Positions 51,805-61,003 of a DNA stretch of 64,000 nt are shown piece after piece. The translations under genes were made by a program, and so were the position numbers. The stretch is from CAWAMD01 sp963783045. Lineage in GTDB: Bacteria > Actinomycetota > Nitriliruptoria > Nitriliruptorales > Nitriliruptoraceae. The notes beneath the pieces are model-generated. The model was not told the DNA's origin. It worked only from the letters and a program-made list of their open reading frames with translations, and did not search any database. The DNA is taken from NCBI GenBank assembly GCA_963783045.1, contig CAWAMD010000008.1:199311-263310 (forward strand), written 5' to 3'. Position 1 is the stretch's first letter. Each line of letters starts with the position of its first letter.

Positions 51805-52785
51805 CTATGGGGTGGATGCGGGCGGCTCGTCGCGGGGGCGGTCGGCGAGCACCCGTTCGACCTCGCCGGCCAGCCCGTGGACGTCGACCGGACGGGCCAC
51901 GACCGCGTCGAAGGCGCCGCGAGCCGTGGGGCCGGCCGGCGCGTCCAGGGATCCGCTGATCGCGACGATCGCCGTCTGGCTCAGCTCGGGGTCGTCACGC
52001 ACGTGCTCGGCCAGGGAGGGTGTGCCGTCGTCGCCGGGCACGTCTGTGCGGACCACGATCGCGTGCGGCCGCCAGTTGTGGGCGATGGCCCATCCCTCTG
52101 TGGCGTCGGCGACGGTGGCCACGACGTACCCGTCGACGGTCAGGACCGACTCGATCAGCGGGAGGAGCGCCGGGTCTTGGCCGACGAGCAGCACCCGCGG
52201 GCCGTCCCCGGCTGGCGGGAGGTACGGCGCCGGCTGCATGCCGGTCGAGTGGCGGCGGCGACGGACTCGGAAGATCTCGCCGCCGACCAGGGCGACCGAA
52301 CCGAGGAGCGCGAGCACCCAGACCACGGTGCGGTGCCAGTCGTGGCCTCCGGCGCCACTGGCGCCGACCGCCGCCCCGTCGATCGGGTGGTCGACGCTGA
52401 CCTGTCCGGCGGGTCCGTCGATGACGATGTGCAGCTGCCAGCGGCTGACGCCGGGGTCGGGGATGACGACCTGGTATTGGTTCCCGAAGCTGGTGGCCTG
52501 GGTGGGTCCCACGGTGTGGGGACCGGAGGTGGCGGTGACGGTGACCTCGGCGCCGTCGACGGGCAGCTGCCGGGTGGCGTCACGCAGGAAGAACCCGTAG
52601 AGGATGGCCTGCCCGTCGGTGCGGGTGATGACCCGGTCGTGAGCCTCGATCTGGTAGCCACCCACGGTGGCCTGGTAGACGATCCTCCCGCCGTGCGCGA
52701 ACGCCGGCGCGGCGCCCAGCGCCAGCAGCAGCAGCGCGACGGACGCGGCTGCGACGGTGCGGGTGGCGGTACGGGCGGGGGTCAT
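51805..52785 (-). CDS. Secreted YtkA/FixH-like domain fused to a cytoplasmic pseudo-receiver
   Basis: 326 residues. A signal sequence ends near residue 30 (APAFAHGG). A beta-rich extracytoplasmic domain of about 110 residues resembles YtkA/FixH or CopC-like folds. A single TM helix (about 153-172) and an Arg cluster lead to a C-terminal receiver-like domain (about 195-315). In that domain the phospho-acceptor Asp is replaced by Arg246, the acidic pocket by Gly202-Gln203, and the conserved Lys by Arg298, so it should not be phosphorylated. It could pass an outside signal inward by protein contact. The ATG overlaps the upstream peroxidase stop (ATGA), placing it third in the operon lipoprotein - peroxidase - this gene. 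Confidence 0.8.
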   Translation of the reverse strand: MTPARTATRTVAAASVALLLLALGAAPAFAHGGRIVYQATVGGYQIEAHDRVITRTDGQAILYGFFLRDATRQLPVDGAEVTVTATSGPHTVGPTQATSFGNQYQVVIPDPGVSRWQLHIVIDGPAGQVSVDHPIDGAAVGASGAGGHDWHRTVVWVLALLGSVALVGGEIFRVRRRRHSTGMQPAPYLPPAGDGPRVLLVGQDPALLPLIESVLTVDGYVVATVADATEGWAIAHNWRPHAIVVRTDVPGDDGTPSLAEHVRDDPELSQTAIVAISGSLDAPAGPTARGAFDAVVARPVDVHGLAGEVERVLADRPRDEPPASTP

Positions 52786-54015
52786 GTCAGCGCGTCGTCG
52801 CGGCTGGCCAGCAGCGGGAACGAGCGCTGGGAGCGGGGCGGGATCAGGTAGTTGGCCCGGTGGGTGACGAACATGAACTCCTTGATGCCGTTGTTGACCC
52901 GCGGGCCGACGGCCGGGTTGCGTTCGGTCGCGTTGGCGGCGTTCATCGCCTCGCGGGTGGCCACGAAGTCGTCGATGTCGCGCTGCAGGCACACGAAGTG
53001 CAGCCCGGCCTGACCGTCGTCGACGGTGTTGAAGTCGCGCCGCAAGATGATCGGCCGGTCGTTGCGGCGGGCCTGCGCGGAGGCCTGCAGGTGGCCGACC
53101 ACACCCTGGTCGGCCGACGCGTCGATCTGGTCGACGTGCGGGTCCGCGTCGTTGCCGATCTTGGCGACCTCGCTCGCCGAGGTCTGCGGGGCGAACATCC
53201 GGTGGGCCCGCTGGTCGTCGTCGAGCAGCTGATACCAGGAGTCGAGCCGCAGCCGCATCCGGCTGACGTGCATGGTGGTGCCGCCGGCCAGCGGCCCGGA
53301 CTCGATGGTCACGTCGTCCTCGGTGGCCTGGTTCTTGCGGAACCCGGACGTGAACCCCATGAACAGCGGCGCGTCGGCAGCGACCGGGTGAGAGGACGGG
53401 ATCCCGCCGGTGTCCTGATGGGCGGCCGGGATGCCGGGCCCCATGAACCCGGTGCGGGTCTCACGCCAGGACAGTGCCCCGTCCAGCGACGGGATCGTCT
53501 CGGCCAGCGGCCCGCCGTCGCCACGCAGCGCATCCTCGAGGTCGGCCAGCCGCCCGTTATCGTCGGCGACCGCGTGGATGCACACGTCGAAGTCGTCGAT
53601 GGTCGGGGTCTCGAACGACGACATCGCGGTCGCCCGCGGGACCGGTGGCGGACCGTCGGTGTGGTCGGCGAAGTAGCCCGGGCCCCATCCGATGGTGAAC
53701 AGCACACCGTCCGGCGCCCAGGCGAACCGGCGCTCGACCGCCCGCAGGGCCGCTTCGACCTGGCGGACCTGACGTTCGGCCGGTGCCGGCCACGTCGAAG
53801 AACCACAGCCGGTGGTAGGGCGGCATGACGACGTTCCCGTGGCCGTCGAGGGGCAGCGCGTCGTTCCAGGCATGCTGCCGTCCAGGACGCACCGGCGCGT
53901 CACCGAGGACGACCGGCGCGGGCGCACCCAGCCAGCGGGCGCCGACGGCCGCCGCCCCGGCGGCGGCCGATGCGATGCCGCCGGTCAGCAGCTGCCGGCG
54001 CGAGATGCGGGCCAC
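52782..54015 (-). pseudogene. Tat-exported DyP-type peroxidase-like protein, one frame break
   Basis: GTG 54015 opens with a twin-arginine signal (ISRRQLLTGGIASAAAG) and reads on through NDALPLDGHGNVVMPPYHRL and WFFDVAGTG. The family match then jumps frame near 53790 to PAERQVRQVEAALRAVERRF and continues to 52782. The C-terminal part has DyP-like features such as IILRRDFNTVDDGQAGLHFV and LQRDIDDF. The usual GxxDG heme-pocket motif is not obvious, so it may be a divergent branch (DUF7405-like). About 410 residues if the break is an error. It would use peroxide outside the membrane; its partner is the Tpd-like lipoprotein encoded directly upstream. Confidence 0.7.
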
Positions 54016-54016
54016 C

Positions 54017-54625
54017 TCAGCCCTTCCAGTCGATGTCCGTCTCGAAGGTGTGGGGCTCGAGCCACTTGTCCGCATACTCGGGGTGGCGGGCCGCCTGGGG
54101 CGGGCCGATCTGCAGCGACACGTGGTAGGTCCCCGGGCCGGGCAGCGGCACGTTGATGCCGTAGTGGGTGCCCATCGACCGGGAGATCATCGGCCACAGC
54201 CGCTCATCGAACACCGTCTTCCCGTCGGTGTCGGTGATCGTGGCCCACACGGTGGCGTACGGGATCCGCTCCCCGGTCTGGGCGTCGGCCAGGACCGCCA
54301 TCAGGTGCATGCTGTCGTCCGGGGAGGGCATCACCTTCTTGGTCCCGTCGCCCTGCATCAGCGTGAACGTCGCCGGTGGGGCGGAGGCCAACTCGATGCG
54401 CATCCCCTCCCACTCGGTCTTGGCCAGCGGGGTCATCATCATCCCCGACGCACCCATCGCCCCGTCCGGGGACGCCCCCGCGCTCGGCATCGCCATCCCA
54501 CCGGACGACGCCGCCGCGGCCGGCTCCGCCCCCGACGCCCCACCGCTGCTGCCGCCGCAGCCGGCTAGCGCCAGCGACGCGGCGGCGGCCAGCACGAGCA
54601 CGCCAGATCGTGTCGGTCTCGGCAT
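54017..54625 (-). CDS. Tpd/P19-like iron-binding lipoprotein
   Basis: 202 residues. Lipobox LAGC, then a Gly/Ala/Ser/Met-rich linker containing several Met residues, and a mature domain with DSMHLMAVLADAQTGERIPY, FDERLWPMISRSMGTHYGIN and PGPGTYHVSLQIGPP. These match the periplasmic Fe2+ (Cu-assisted) P19/Tpd family with its His/Met metal site. AAGGAGG precedes the ATG. It is the first gene of the operon with the DyP-like peroxidase, which recalls EfeO-EfeB iron-uptake logic, though no EfeU permease is visible. Confidence 0.85.
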   Translation of the reverse strand: MPRPTRSGVLVLAAAASLALAGCGGSSGGASGAEPAAAASSGGMAMPSAGASPDGAMGASGMMMTPLAKTEWEGMRIELASAPPATFTLMQGDGTKKVMPSPDDSMHLMAVLADAQTGERIPYATVWATITDTDGKTVFDERLWPMISRSMGTHYGINVPLPGPGTYHVSLQIGPPQAARHPEYADKWLEPHTFETDIDWKG

Positions 54626-54864
54626 CACAGACCTCCTTGCCGGCCTGCCAGCGCACCGGGTGCGGGAGAGCAGCGAGGCGCCAGGGGCGGCGGGCGCCGG
54701 CAGGCGATACCTGCGGGGGCGGTCGGCAGACGCGGTCAGGGAACCACCGCCGCCCCCTGCCGACAAACCGGCACGCGCTTGCGCAACCGGCGGCAGACGG
54801 TTGCCACCGTCGTGCCCGCCGCCCGTACCCTCGGGCGACGACGTGTGGCGAACAAGGAGATCCC

Positions 54865-55293
54865 ATGCGGCCCGTCCCGACCCGTGCGGCGGCCGCCGTC
54901 GGACTCGTCGCCGTCGCGCTCTTCGGCACCGGTTGTGGCGGCAGCAGCCCGTCCCAGACCGCGTCGCCACCCGGCGCGACGGCAGCAAACGGCCCGGCGT
55001 CCTCGTCTCCATCCACGGTCCCGAGCGGCACACAGACGATCGCGGTCACCGTGACGGGCGGCCAGCCCCAGGGCGGCGTCCGCCACGTCCACGTCCCGCT
55101 GGGCACCCCCGTGGAGGTGACGGTCAAGGCGGACGTGTCCGACGAGGTCCACGTGCACGGGTTCGACCTGCACGCCGACGTGTCGCCCGACCAGCCGGCA
55201 ACCCTCACCTTCACCGCCGACCAGCCCGGAAACTTCGAAGTCGAACTCGAGCAGCACGCCAGCACCCTGGTCGTACTCGAGATCGGCGCCTGA
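54865..55293 (+). CDS. Cupredoxin-like lipoprotein
   Basis: 142 residues. Lipobox GTGC, a Ser/Pro/Ala linker, then a small beta-sandwich with PLGTPVEVTVKADVSDEVHV, HGFDLHADV and the FTADQPGNFEVELEQH edge. It resembles the cupredoxin-1 domain of EfeO-type proteins but lacks the Cys of blue copper sites, so it may bind metal through His only or be structural. AAGGAG precedes the ATG. It is divergent from the Tpd-like lipoprotein and upstream of copCD. Confidence 0.83.
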   Translation: MRPVPTRAAAAVGLVAVALFGTGCGGSSPSQTASPPGATAANGPASSSPSTVPSGTQTIAVTVTGGQPQGGVRHVHVPLGTPVEVTVKADVSDEVHVHGFDLHADVSPDQPATLTFTADQPGNFEVELEQHASTLVVLEIGA

Positions 55294-55327
55294 GCCGGAA
55301 CCTCGTCGTCACCCGCGCCGCTTGGCC

Positions 55328-55408
55328 CGACGAACCCCCTGAGACGAACCTCCCCTGAGTCGAACCCTCCGCTGAGTCGAACCGCCCCCGGATGAACCGC
55401 CACCCGTG
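55328..55408 (+). repeat. Degenerate 16-17 bp tandem repeat before copC
   Basis: About five tandem units built on GTCGAACCTCCCCTGA. The third and fourth units are closest to each other; the last merges into the GTGA of the copC start. Each unit contains a TGA or GGA. It lies in the leader between the cupredoxin-like gene and copCD. Confidence 0.6.
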
Positions 55409-57543
55409 AAGCGTCGCTCCCGTGTCCGCGCCGTCGGGCTGACCGTCCTCGTCCTGCTGCTGGTCGTCGTGCCGGCGGCGGGCGCGTTCGCGCACGCCTC
55501 GTTCGTGTCGGCGACCCCGGCACCCGGGGCCGGGATGCCCCAGGGACCCGACCAGATCGTCATGCGCTTCTCCGAGCCGCTGGTGCGCGGCCCGTCACGC
55601 ATCCGCGTGATCGACGCGACCGGCGACGAGGTCACCAAAGGCGACACGCTGCCCGTCGAGGGCGACGCCAAGGCGATGCGCCGCAAGCTGGCGATCCTCC
55701 CACCCGGGATCTACACGGTCCGCTGGACCACCGTCTCCCCGATCGACGGCCACACGCTCAAGGGCAGCTACAAGTTCGCCGTGGGGGCCACGACCGTCGG
55801 CGACGCGACCCTGCAGGCCGGCCCGGTCGACTCCGAAGGGTGGCTGGGCCTGGCCGGCCGCTACATCGCGCTGACCGGCCTCGGGCTCTGGCTCGGGTTC
55901 GCGCTCCTCGACCCCATCCTGGCCCGCCACGAGGTGGCCGGCCGGGCCCGCAGGCTCGTGCCCCGGTGGGCCCCAGTGGCGGTGGCGGTCGGAACGCTCG
56001 CCGCGCTGGTGTCCACCGCGCTCGTGTCCACCGGCAGCCTGTCCGGGCTCGGGGCGATCAGCTACGGCAGCCGCTCGGGGCTGCTGCGGCTGGCCTCCGC
56101 CGGGATCGCGCTCGTCGGTGTCGCCGCGGCGCGGCGTCGGCCGGTGGCGCTCGGGCTCGCAACCGTGGCGGTGGTGCTCGAAGCGGCCTCCGGGCACGCC
56201 GGCGCGTCGGCCACCCCCGTGGTGGCGATCCCGATGTTCGCGATCCACCTCGGTGCCGTGGGCGTGTGGGGGGCGGCGATCACCGCCGCGCTGACCTCGC
56301 GCGGCCGGATCCGTGAGGCGCTCACGGCCGTCGCCCCGGCGGCGATCGGGGCCGGGATCGCGGTCGCGCTGACCGGCGCCGGCGCGGCAACCCTGGAGCT
56401 GACCGGGTTCGCGGATCTGCTCGGCACCGCCTACGGCAAGGTCGTCACGGCGAAGATCGTCGGCATCCTCGTCGTCGCCGCCCTCGGCGCCGCCCACCAC
56501 CTGCGCCGCCGCCACGGCGACCACAGCCCACCGCGGCTGCGTCGCCCCGTCGCCGGCGAGCTGGCCGCGATCGCCGTCGTGATCGGGCTGGCGACCGCGC
56601 TGGTCGGCTTCCCCAACCCACCCGCCAACGTCAACGACCACGACACCAGCGGCGGGGTCCAGTCCGCCCTCGACGCCGCCGCCGCCAAGCCCGCCCTCTC
56701 GCTCGCACAGGCCTCCGGCCCCTACATCGTCGGGCTCACCCTCACCCACCGACACCGGGGCGGGTCGGCGTGCTCGTCCAGCTGCTCGCCGTCGAGGCCG
56801 GCGACGCCCCCCGCGACGCCACCTTCACCGCCGCCGGACCGGGCGGCGCCCACGAGCAGGTCGACCTCCAGAGCTGCGGGTCGGCATGCTTCAACGGCGA
56901 GGCCACCCTCGACGCGACCGGCGACTGGACCATCGACGTGTCGGTGGCCACCAACCGCGGCGACGCGACCCTGTCCACCACCGTGCCGCTACCCGCCGCC
57001 GACGGCACCACAACGTTCGCCGCGATGCTGAAGGCGATGAACCAGGTCTCCTCCGTGCAGGTCCACGAGACCCTGCGGCCAACCGCGACAGCCGACCCGA
57101 TCGTCTCCGAGTACTCCTTCGCCGCACCGGACGAGATGCGCTGGGAGGTCGTCTCCGGCGGCTCCACCCGCATCGCGCTCGGCGACACCGGCTACGTCAC
57201 CACCGGCAACGACAACGAGGGCTGGAAGACGTACCCGTGGCCCGGCGACGGGTTCAGCTGGCCGTCCGGGTTCTACCGCTCCTTCTTCACCGGCGCCCGC
57301 GCCTTCCGGATCGTCGGCCACGAGACCGTGGACGGCCACCCCGCCGACGTGCTCACCATGGTCCAGCCCGACTACCCGGCCTGGTATCGCATCTGGATCG
57401 ACACCGACACCCACCGGATCCTCGAGCTGCAGATGCGGGCGACCCAGCACATCATGAACCAGACCTACAGCCACTACGACACCCCCGTCGACATCCACCC
57501 GCCCGCCGACGCCACCCCCGCCACCACGAGCCAGGGCAGCTGA
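55406..57543 (+). pseudogene. copCD: CopC-CopD fusion with C-terminal extension, one frame break
   Basis: GTG 55406 starts a signal peptide, then a CopC domain (HASFVSATPAPGAGMPQGP, FSEPL, with DGHTLKGSYKFAV near its end), then about eight CopD membrane helices up to about 56700. After GPYIVGLTLT the frame shifts near 56750-56765: the original frame turns to Ser/Pro/Thr-rich nonsense ending at 57031, while the +1 frame reads RVGVLVQLLAVEAGD and continues as a periplasmic domain to 57543. The whole would be about 712 residues. CopC-CopD takes copper from outside across the membrane. The C-terminal domain resembles YtkA-like plus lipoprotein-type beta folds. Confidence 0.78.
56770..57543 (+). 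CDS. C-terminal periplasmic domain of the CopCD protein (separate frame)
   Basis: 257 codons in a frame shifted from copCD, opening MLVQLLAVEAGDAPRDATF. It has no RBS or signal peptide of its own, so it is most likely the continuation of copCD. It contains a short beta domain and then an LppX/LolA-like part (AAMLKAMNQVSSVQVHETL, later YRIWIDTDTHRILELQM). It is followed after 40 bp by the SCO gene. Confidence 0.6.
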   Translation: MLVQLLAVEAGDAPRDATFTAAGPGGAHEQVDLQSCGSACFNGEATLDATGDWTIDVSVATNRGDATLSTTVPLPAADGTTTFAAMLKAMNQVSSVQVHETLRPTATADPIVSEYSFAAPDEMRWEVVSGGSTRIALGDTGYVTTGNDNEGWKTYPWPGDGFSWPSGFYRSFFTGARAFRIVGHETVDGHPADVLTMVQPDYPAWYRIWIDTDTHRILELQMRATQHIMNQTYSHYDTPVDIHPPADATPATTSQGS

Positions 57544-57584
57544 GCCGTCTGTGCACCGGGCCGCCCTGTCGGCAAGGATCTACC

Positions 57585-58271
57585 ATGGACCACCCCCGCC
57601 CCTCCCGCACACCACACCGCGCCGTCGGCGCGGCACTGGCGCTTGTCGCCGTGCTCGCCGCCGGCTGCGGCGGTGCCACCTCCTCCACCGCCGCCCTGGC
57701 CGCCGGCGGCCTACCCACCGCCGGTCCCTGGCGGGGCGTGAGCCTCACCAAGCCGGTCGAGATCCCCGACGTGACCCTGACCGACACGACCGGCGCCACC
57801 TACGACCTACGCGCCAAGACGGCGGGCACGCCCACCCTGCTGTTCTTCGGCTACACGAACTGCCCCGACGAATGCCCCGTCACCATGGCCCAGATCGCCC
57901 ATGCGATCGACGTCACCGGTCTCGAGGTCGGTGTCGACCTCAACGTCGTGTTCGTCACCGTCGACCCGACCCGCGACACCCCCGACCAGCTCGCCAGCTT
58001 CCTCGACAACTTCAACCACCGGTTCGTCGGGCTCACCGGCCCCATCGACACCATCAAACAGGCCATCGACCAGCTCGGCATGGCCACCCCCGTCGAGGAG
58101 GACACCCTGCCCGGCGGCGGCTACACCATCGGCCACCCCGCCCAGGTCATCGCCTTCAACGCCGACGGCATCTCCCAGATGGTCTACCCCTTCGGGGTCC
58201 GCCAAGCCGCCTGGGCCCACGACCTCCCCAAGATCGCCGACGGCGCGCCCTGGCCCACCACAACCGGCTGA
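57585..58271 (+). CDS. SCO1/SenC-family copper chaperone lipoprotein
   Basis: 228 residues. Lipobox AAGC, then a thioredoxin-like domain with the CxxxC copper motif in NCPDECPVTM and the conserved His in YTIGHPAQVIAF. FFGYTNCPDECP and VTVDPTRDTP are family hallmarks. SCO proteins deliver copper to cytochrome oxidase CuA or act as thiol reductases. The ATG follows AAGGATC. It closes the copper block behind copCD. Confidence 0.93.
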   Translation: MDHPRPSRTPHRAVGAALALVAVLAAGCGGATSSTAALAAGGLPTAGPWRGVSLTKPVEIPDVTLTDTTGATYDLRAKTAGTPTLLFFGYTNCPDECPVTMAQIAHAIDVTGLEVGVDLNVVFVTVDPTRDTPDQLASFLDNFNHRFVGLTGPIDTIKQAIDQLGMATPVEEDTLPGGGYTIGHPAQVIAFNADGISQMVYPFGVRQAAWAHDLPKIADGAPWPTTTG

Positions 58272-58323
58272 CCCCGGCACACGTACACCGCCCAGCACCA
58301 CAGCACATGCCCAGGCAGACCCC

Positions 58324-58383
58324 CGGTACTTCGCGCCTGCAGCTATCCCGAACGGAGTGCGATACTCGCGGCGAAGTACCCGG
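58324..58383 (+). repeat. Direct repeat B, distal end of the integrase segment
   Basis: CGGTACTTCGCG (58324-58335), a 21-nt spacer, then GTGCGATACTCGCGGCG (58357-58373), followed by an inverted arm GCGAAGTACC (58371-58380). It matches repeat A (49423-49476) in both arms, spacing and orientation. Confidence 0.55.
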
Positions 58384-58637
58384 TGCGTTGTGAGCGCTCC
58401 TCTGCTCGAACACCGGCCCAATGTCCACGGTCGCCAATTCGCGGCTCGCGTGGCGCGACCGAACTCACGGCTCGCCGTTCGGAAACTGCACGCAGGTGCG
58501 CGCATGCTGCTTTCGCGTGAAGTCAGGTCTCAGTGAGACGGACTCGGCACCACGGCGTCGCTCCGCCGTCGCCGGTGAGCGTGTGTGCCACGGATCCCGC
58601 GTTGACGGTGTGGGTGCCAGAAACCCGATCGTGGGGG

Positions 58638-59691
58638 TCATGCGGCCGTCTTGCACTCGTTTATGAGTCCGTCGCAGCGGGGGAGGCGGCTGACCTCGGC
58701 GGTCGGTGAGGGGATCTCGTCGTCGTGGCGCGGCGGGGCTGTCGGCGCCCTTTGCTGAAGCGCCCGGTGGGGCCGATGGGCGTTGTAGTGCTCGAGGTAG
58801 TCGGTGAGCAGCCGCTGCAGTTGGCGTTGGTTCCAGATGATGGTCCGGTCGAGCAGTTCTCGGCGCAGGGTGCCGATCCAGCGTTCCGCGAAGGCGTTGG
58901 CCACGGGCGTCCGGACCGGGGTCTTGAGGACCTTGATGCCTTCGGTGCGGAACACCTCGTCGAACGAGCGGGTGAACTGGCTGCCGCGATCTCGCACCAA
59001 CGCCTTGGCGTTGGACAATTTCTCGCTGTGCGTCAAGAACAGGTTGCGTGCGGCCTGGACGGTCCCCGCCGCGGTCGGGTTCGTCGTGATCCCGGCCAGC
59101 GTCACCTCGCGGGTCGTGACGTCGATGAAGAACAGGACGTAGATGCGGCGAGCAGTGCGGTGTCGATGTGGGCGAAGTCGCACGCGAGCGCGGCTTGGGA
59201 GCGCAGCAGCTGCGACCACGTAGTCGACGTGCGGGTCGGCGACGGGTCGATGCCGGCGTCCTTGAGGATCTGCCAGACCGTGGATGCTCCGATGGTGTGG
59301 TCGAGTCCGACGAGCTCGCCGTGGATCCGTCGGTAGCCCCAGGTTGGGTTCTCCCTCGCCATGCGCACGGCGAGTCTGCGCACGCCCTTGGCGATGGGGG
59401 GGCGACCGGCCGGTCGGTGGGGTCGGGTCCGGTGGCGTGCGATGCGGCGGCGGTGCCAGCCAAGCAACGTGTCGGGTGTGACCAGCCAGTCGGCCCTACG
59501 GGCACGGGGGAGTGCGGCGGCGATGGCGCCGAGCAGGCTGCGGTCGGCCTGGTGAACCTTGGCCGATCGAGTTGACGTTGGAGCACGGCCAGCTGGTGGC
59601 CCAGGACGACGATCTCGAGGTCCTTGTCACGGCCGGACCGGGCGAGCAAGGCCACGAGGGCGACGAGGAGTCGGTACAGCACGCGACGCAT
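58638..59691 (-). pseudogene. Integrase-core (rve) transposase, two frame breaks
   Basis: Three frames together encode a DDE transposase of about 350 residues. The N-terminus is LARSGRDKDLEIVVLGHQLA, the middle PTWGYRRIHGELVGLDHT, and the C-terminal part TREVTLAGITTNPTAAG, VRDRGSQF and NAFAERWIGTLRRELLD. The DDE residues are in ACDFAHIDT, VRDRG and NAFAERW. Breaks lie near 59560 and 59150. It belongs to a family common in actinobacteria. No terminal inverted repeats were found by eye. It lies just beyond repeat B. Confidence 0.82.
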
Positions 59692-59842
59692 CAGACTCCT
59701 GGGAGCGGGAGCCGGGCAGTGAACCCGAAACGATCCCCGCGCTCAGGCGGCCACAGGTTGCTCGATGAACTGCGGGTGCTGTTGTGATCGGCGGCCCGAC
59801 GCGCCGTCCGGGTCCGGTCACACACGCGCGCTTCGAACCTGG

Positions 59843-60527
59843 CTACTCCTCCCACTGCAGGCCGTGCAGGATCATCGCTTCGGTGAGGGCTGGGCTGTTG
59901 AGATCGGCGCCGGCCGGTGGTGCGACGGGTTCGATCAGCGGCAGGTCGTTGGCAGACTCGAAGAGCGCGTAGCAGGTGGTCGGGGTGCCGTAGCGCGACG
60001 GATACTGGATCGCGTCGGCGTCGGCGTGCAGGCGCAGTTCGCGGGCGATGGCCTGGGTGAGGTGACGGTGCTGGCCGGTGGCGACCGACAGGTCCAGATC
60101 GTCGATCTGTACCGCCTCGAGCATCCGGCGCAGGGTGGGGCGGAGGTCGAGCCAGCGCAGCGTGTCGGCGGCGGCGAGGTCGGCGACGCGGGCCATGACC
60201 TTGGCGTGACCGATCCTGCGGGTGGCCAGCCACGCCAGCGAGACGGTCCCCGCCGGCATCGGGGCGGCGTCGCCAGGTTCTTCGACGATCTCGTCGAGGG
60301 CGGCCTGGGTCTCGGGGTGGGTGCGGAAGCGGCCCAGCACCTCGACCCATGCGCCGTGCTCGTCGCCGGCGGTGTACAGGGTGCGCCACAGGTGGTCGGG
60401 GTCGTCGAACCTGCCGGCCCAGGTCTGGTGCTGCACCGGGACGAATGCGAGCGGATCCGGTTTGCGGCCGGACCCGGACGACGTCGATGCCGGCGCGTTG
60501 CTCGACCCGTGGTTGGACGTCGGTCAC
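59843..60527 (-). pseudogene. RES-domain toxin, one frame break
   Basis: A GTG at 60527 overlaps the antitoxin stop (GTGA) and reads ...RAGIDVVRV. The match then shifts frame near 60460 to GRKPDPLAFVPVQHQTWAGR and FDDPDHLWRTLYTAGDEHGA, then to the stop at 59843. The ordered R, E and S residues of RES toxins lie in this part. RES toxins degrade NAD. If the break is real the toxin is inactive; if it is a sequence error the pair is complete. Confidence 0.75.
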
Positions 60528-60913
60528 TGGACGACGAAACGCCGTGCCGACTGCAGCACGCGGCGCAGGTCGTCCTCGTCCTCAGCATGGCGCAGCAGCC
60601 ACAGCGGTGACTGGTCGTCCAGCATCGGATCCATGCCCTGAATCCACGACTGGACCGTCTGCGCGTCGAAGGCTGCCTCGACGATCTTGGCGACCTGGGC
60701 CGCAGCACGCAGACGTGCCTGGGTGGCCGCCGCGGGCTCGCGCAGGCCTTCGGCCCACTCGCGTGTCGCCCGGGTCTCACGCACATCGCCGACCAGCGCC
60801 GTCAAACGGGGGGTGAGCACCCCGCGCAGGTAGCCCACGATCTCCGTCAGGGGGGCACGGGCGACCCAGTCGTGGGCCTGGAGCTCAATCCGACGTTCCT
60901 CGACAACAGCCAT
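60524..60913 (-). CDS. Xre/MbcA-ParS-like antitoxin of the RES module
   Basis: 129 residues. The C-terminal region WIQGMDPMLDDQSPLWLL is the typical DUF2384 (MbcA/ParS/Xre) toxin-binding segment; a helical DNA-binding part precedes it. The ATG at 60913 has AAGG 8 nt upstream. Its stop overlaps the toxin start, the usual antitoxin-first order. Confidence 0.82.
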   Translation of the reverse strand: MAVVEERRIELQAHDWVARAPLTEIVGYLRGVLTPRLTALVGDVRETRATREWAEGLREPAAATQARLRAAAQVAKIVEAAFDAQTVQSWIQGMDPMLDDQSPLWLLRHAEDEDDLRRVLQSARRFVVQ

Positions 60914-61003
60914 GGTCACACCTTAAATCACAGGCAGATCACAGCTGAGAGTACAGGCTGACGGCGGTCCGCGTCGAGAGCGCCGCCCGTTCGTGTTCCG
61001 CGT

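Noticed and set aside
58638..59691. Terminal inverted repeats of the broken transposase
   Set aside because: I compared the sequences flanking both ends by eye and found no convincing inverted pair.
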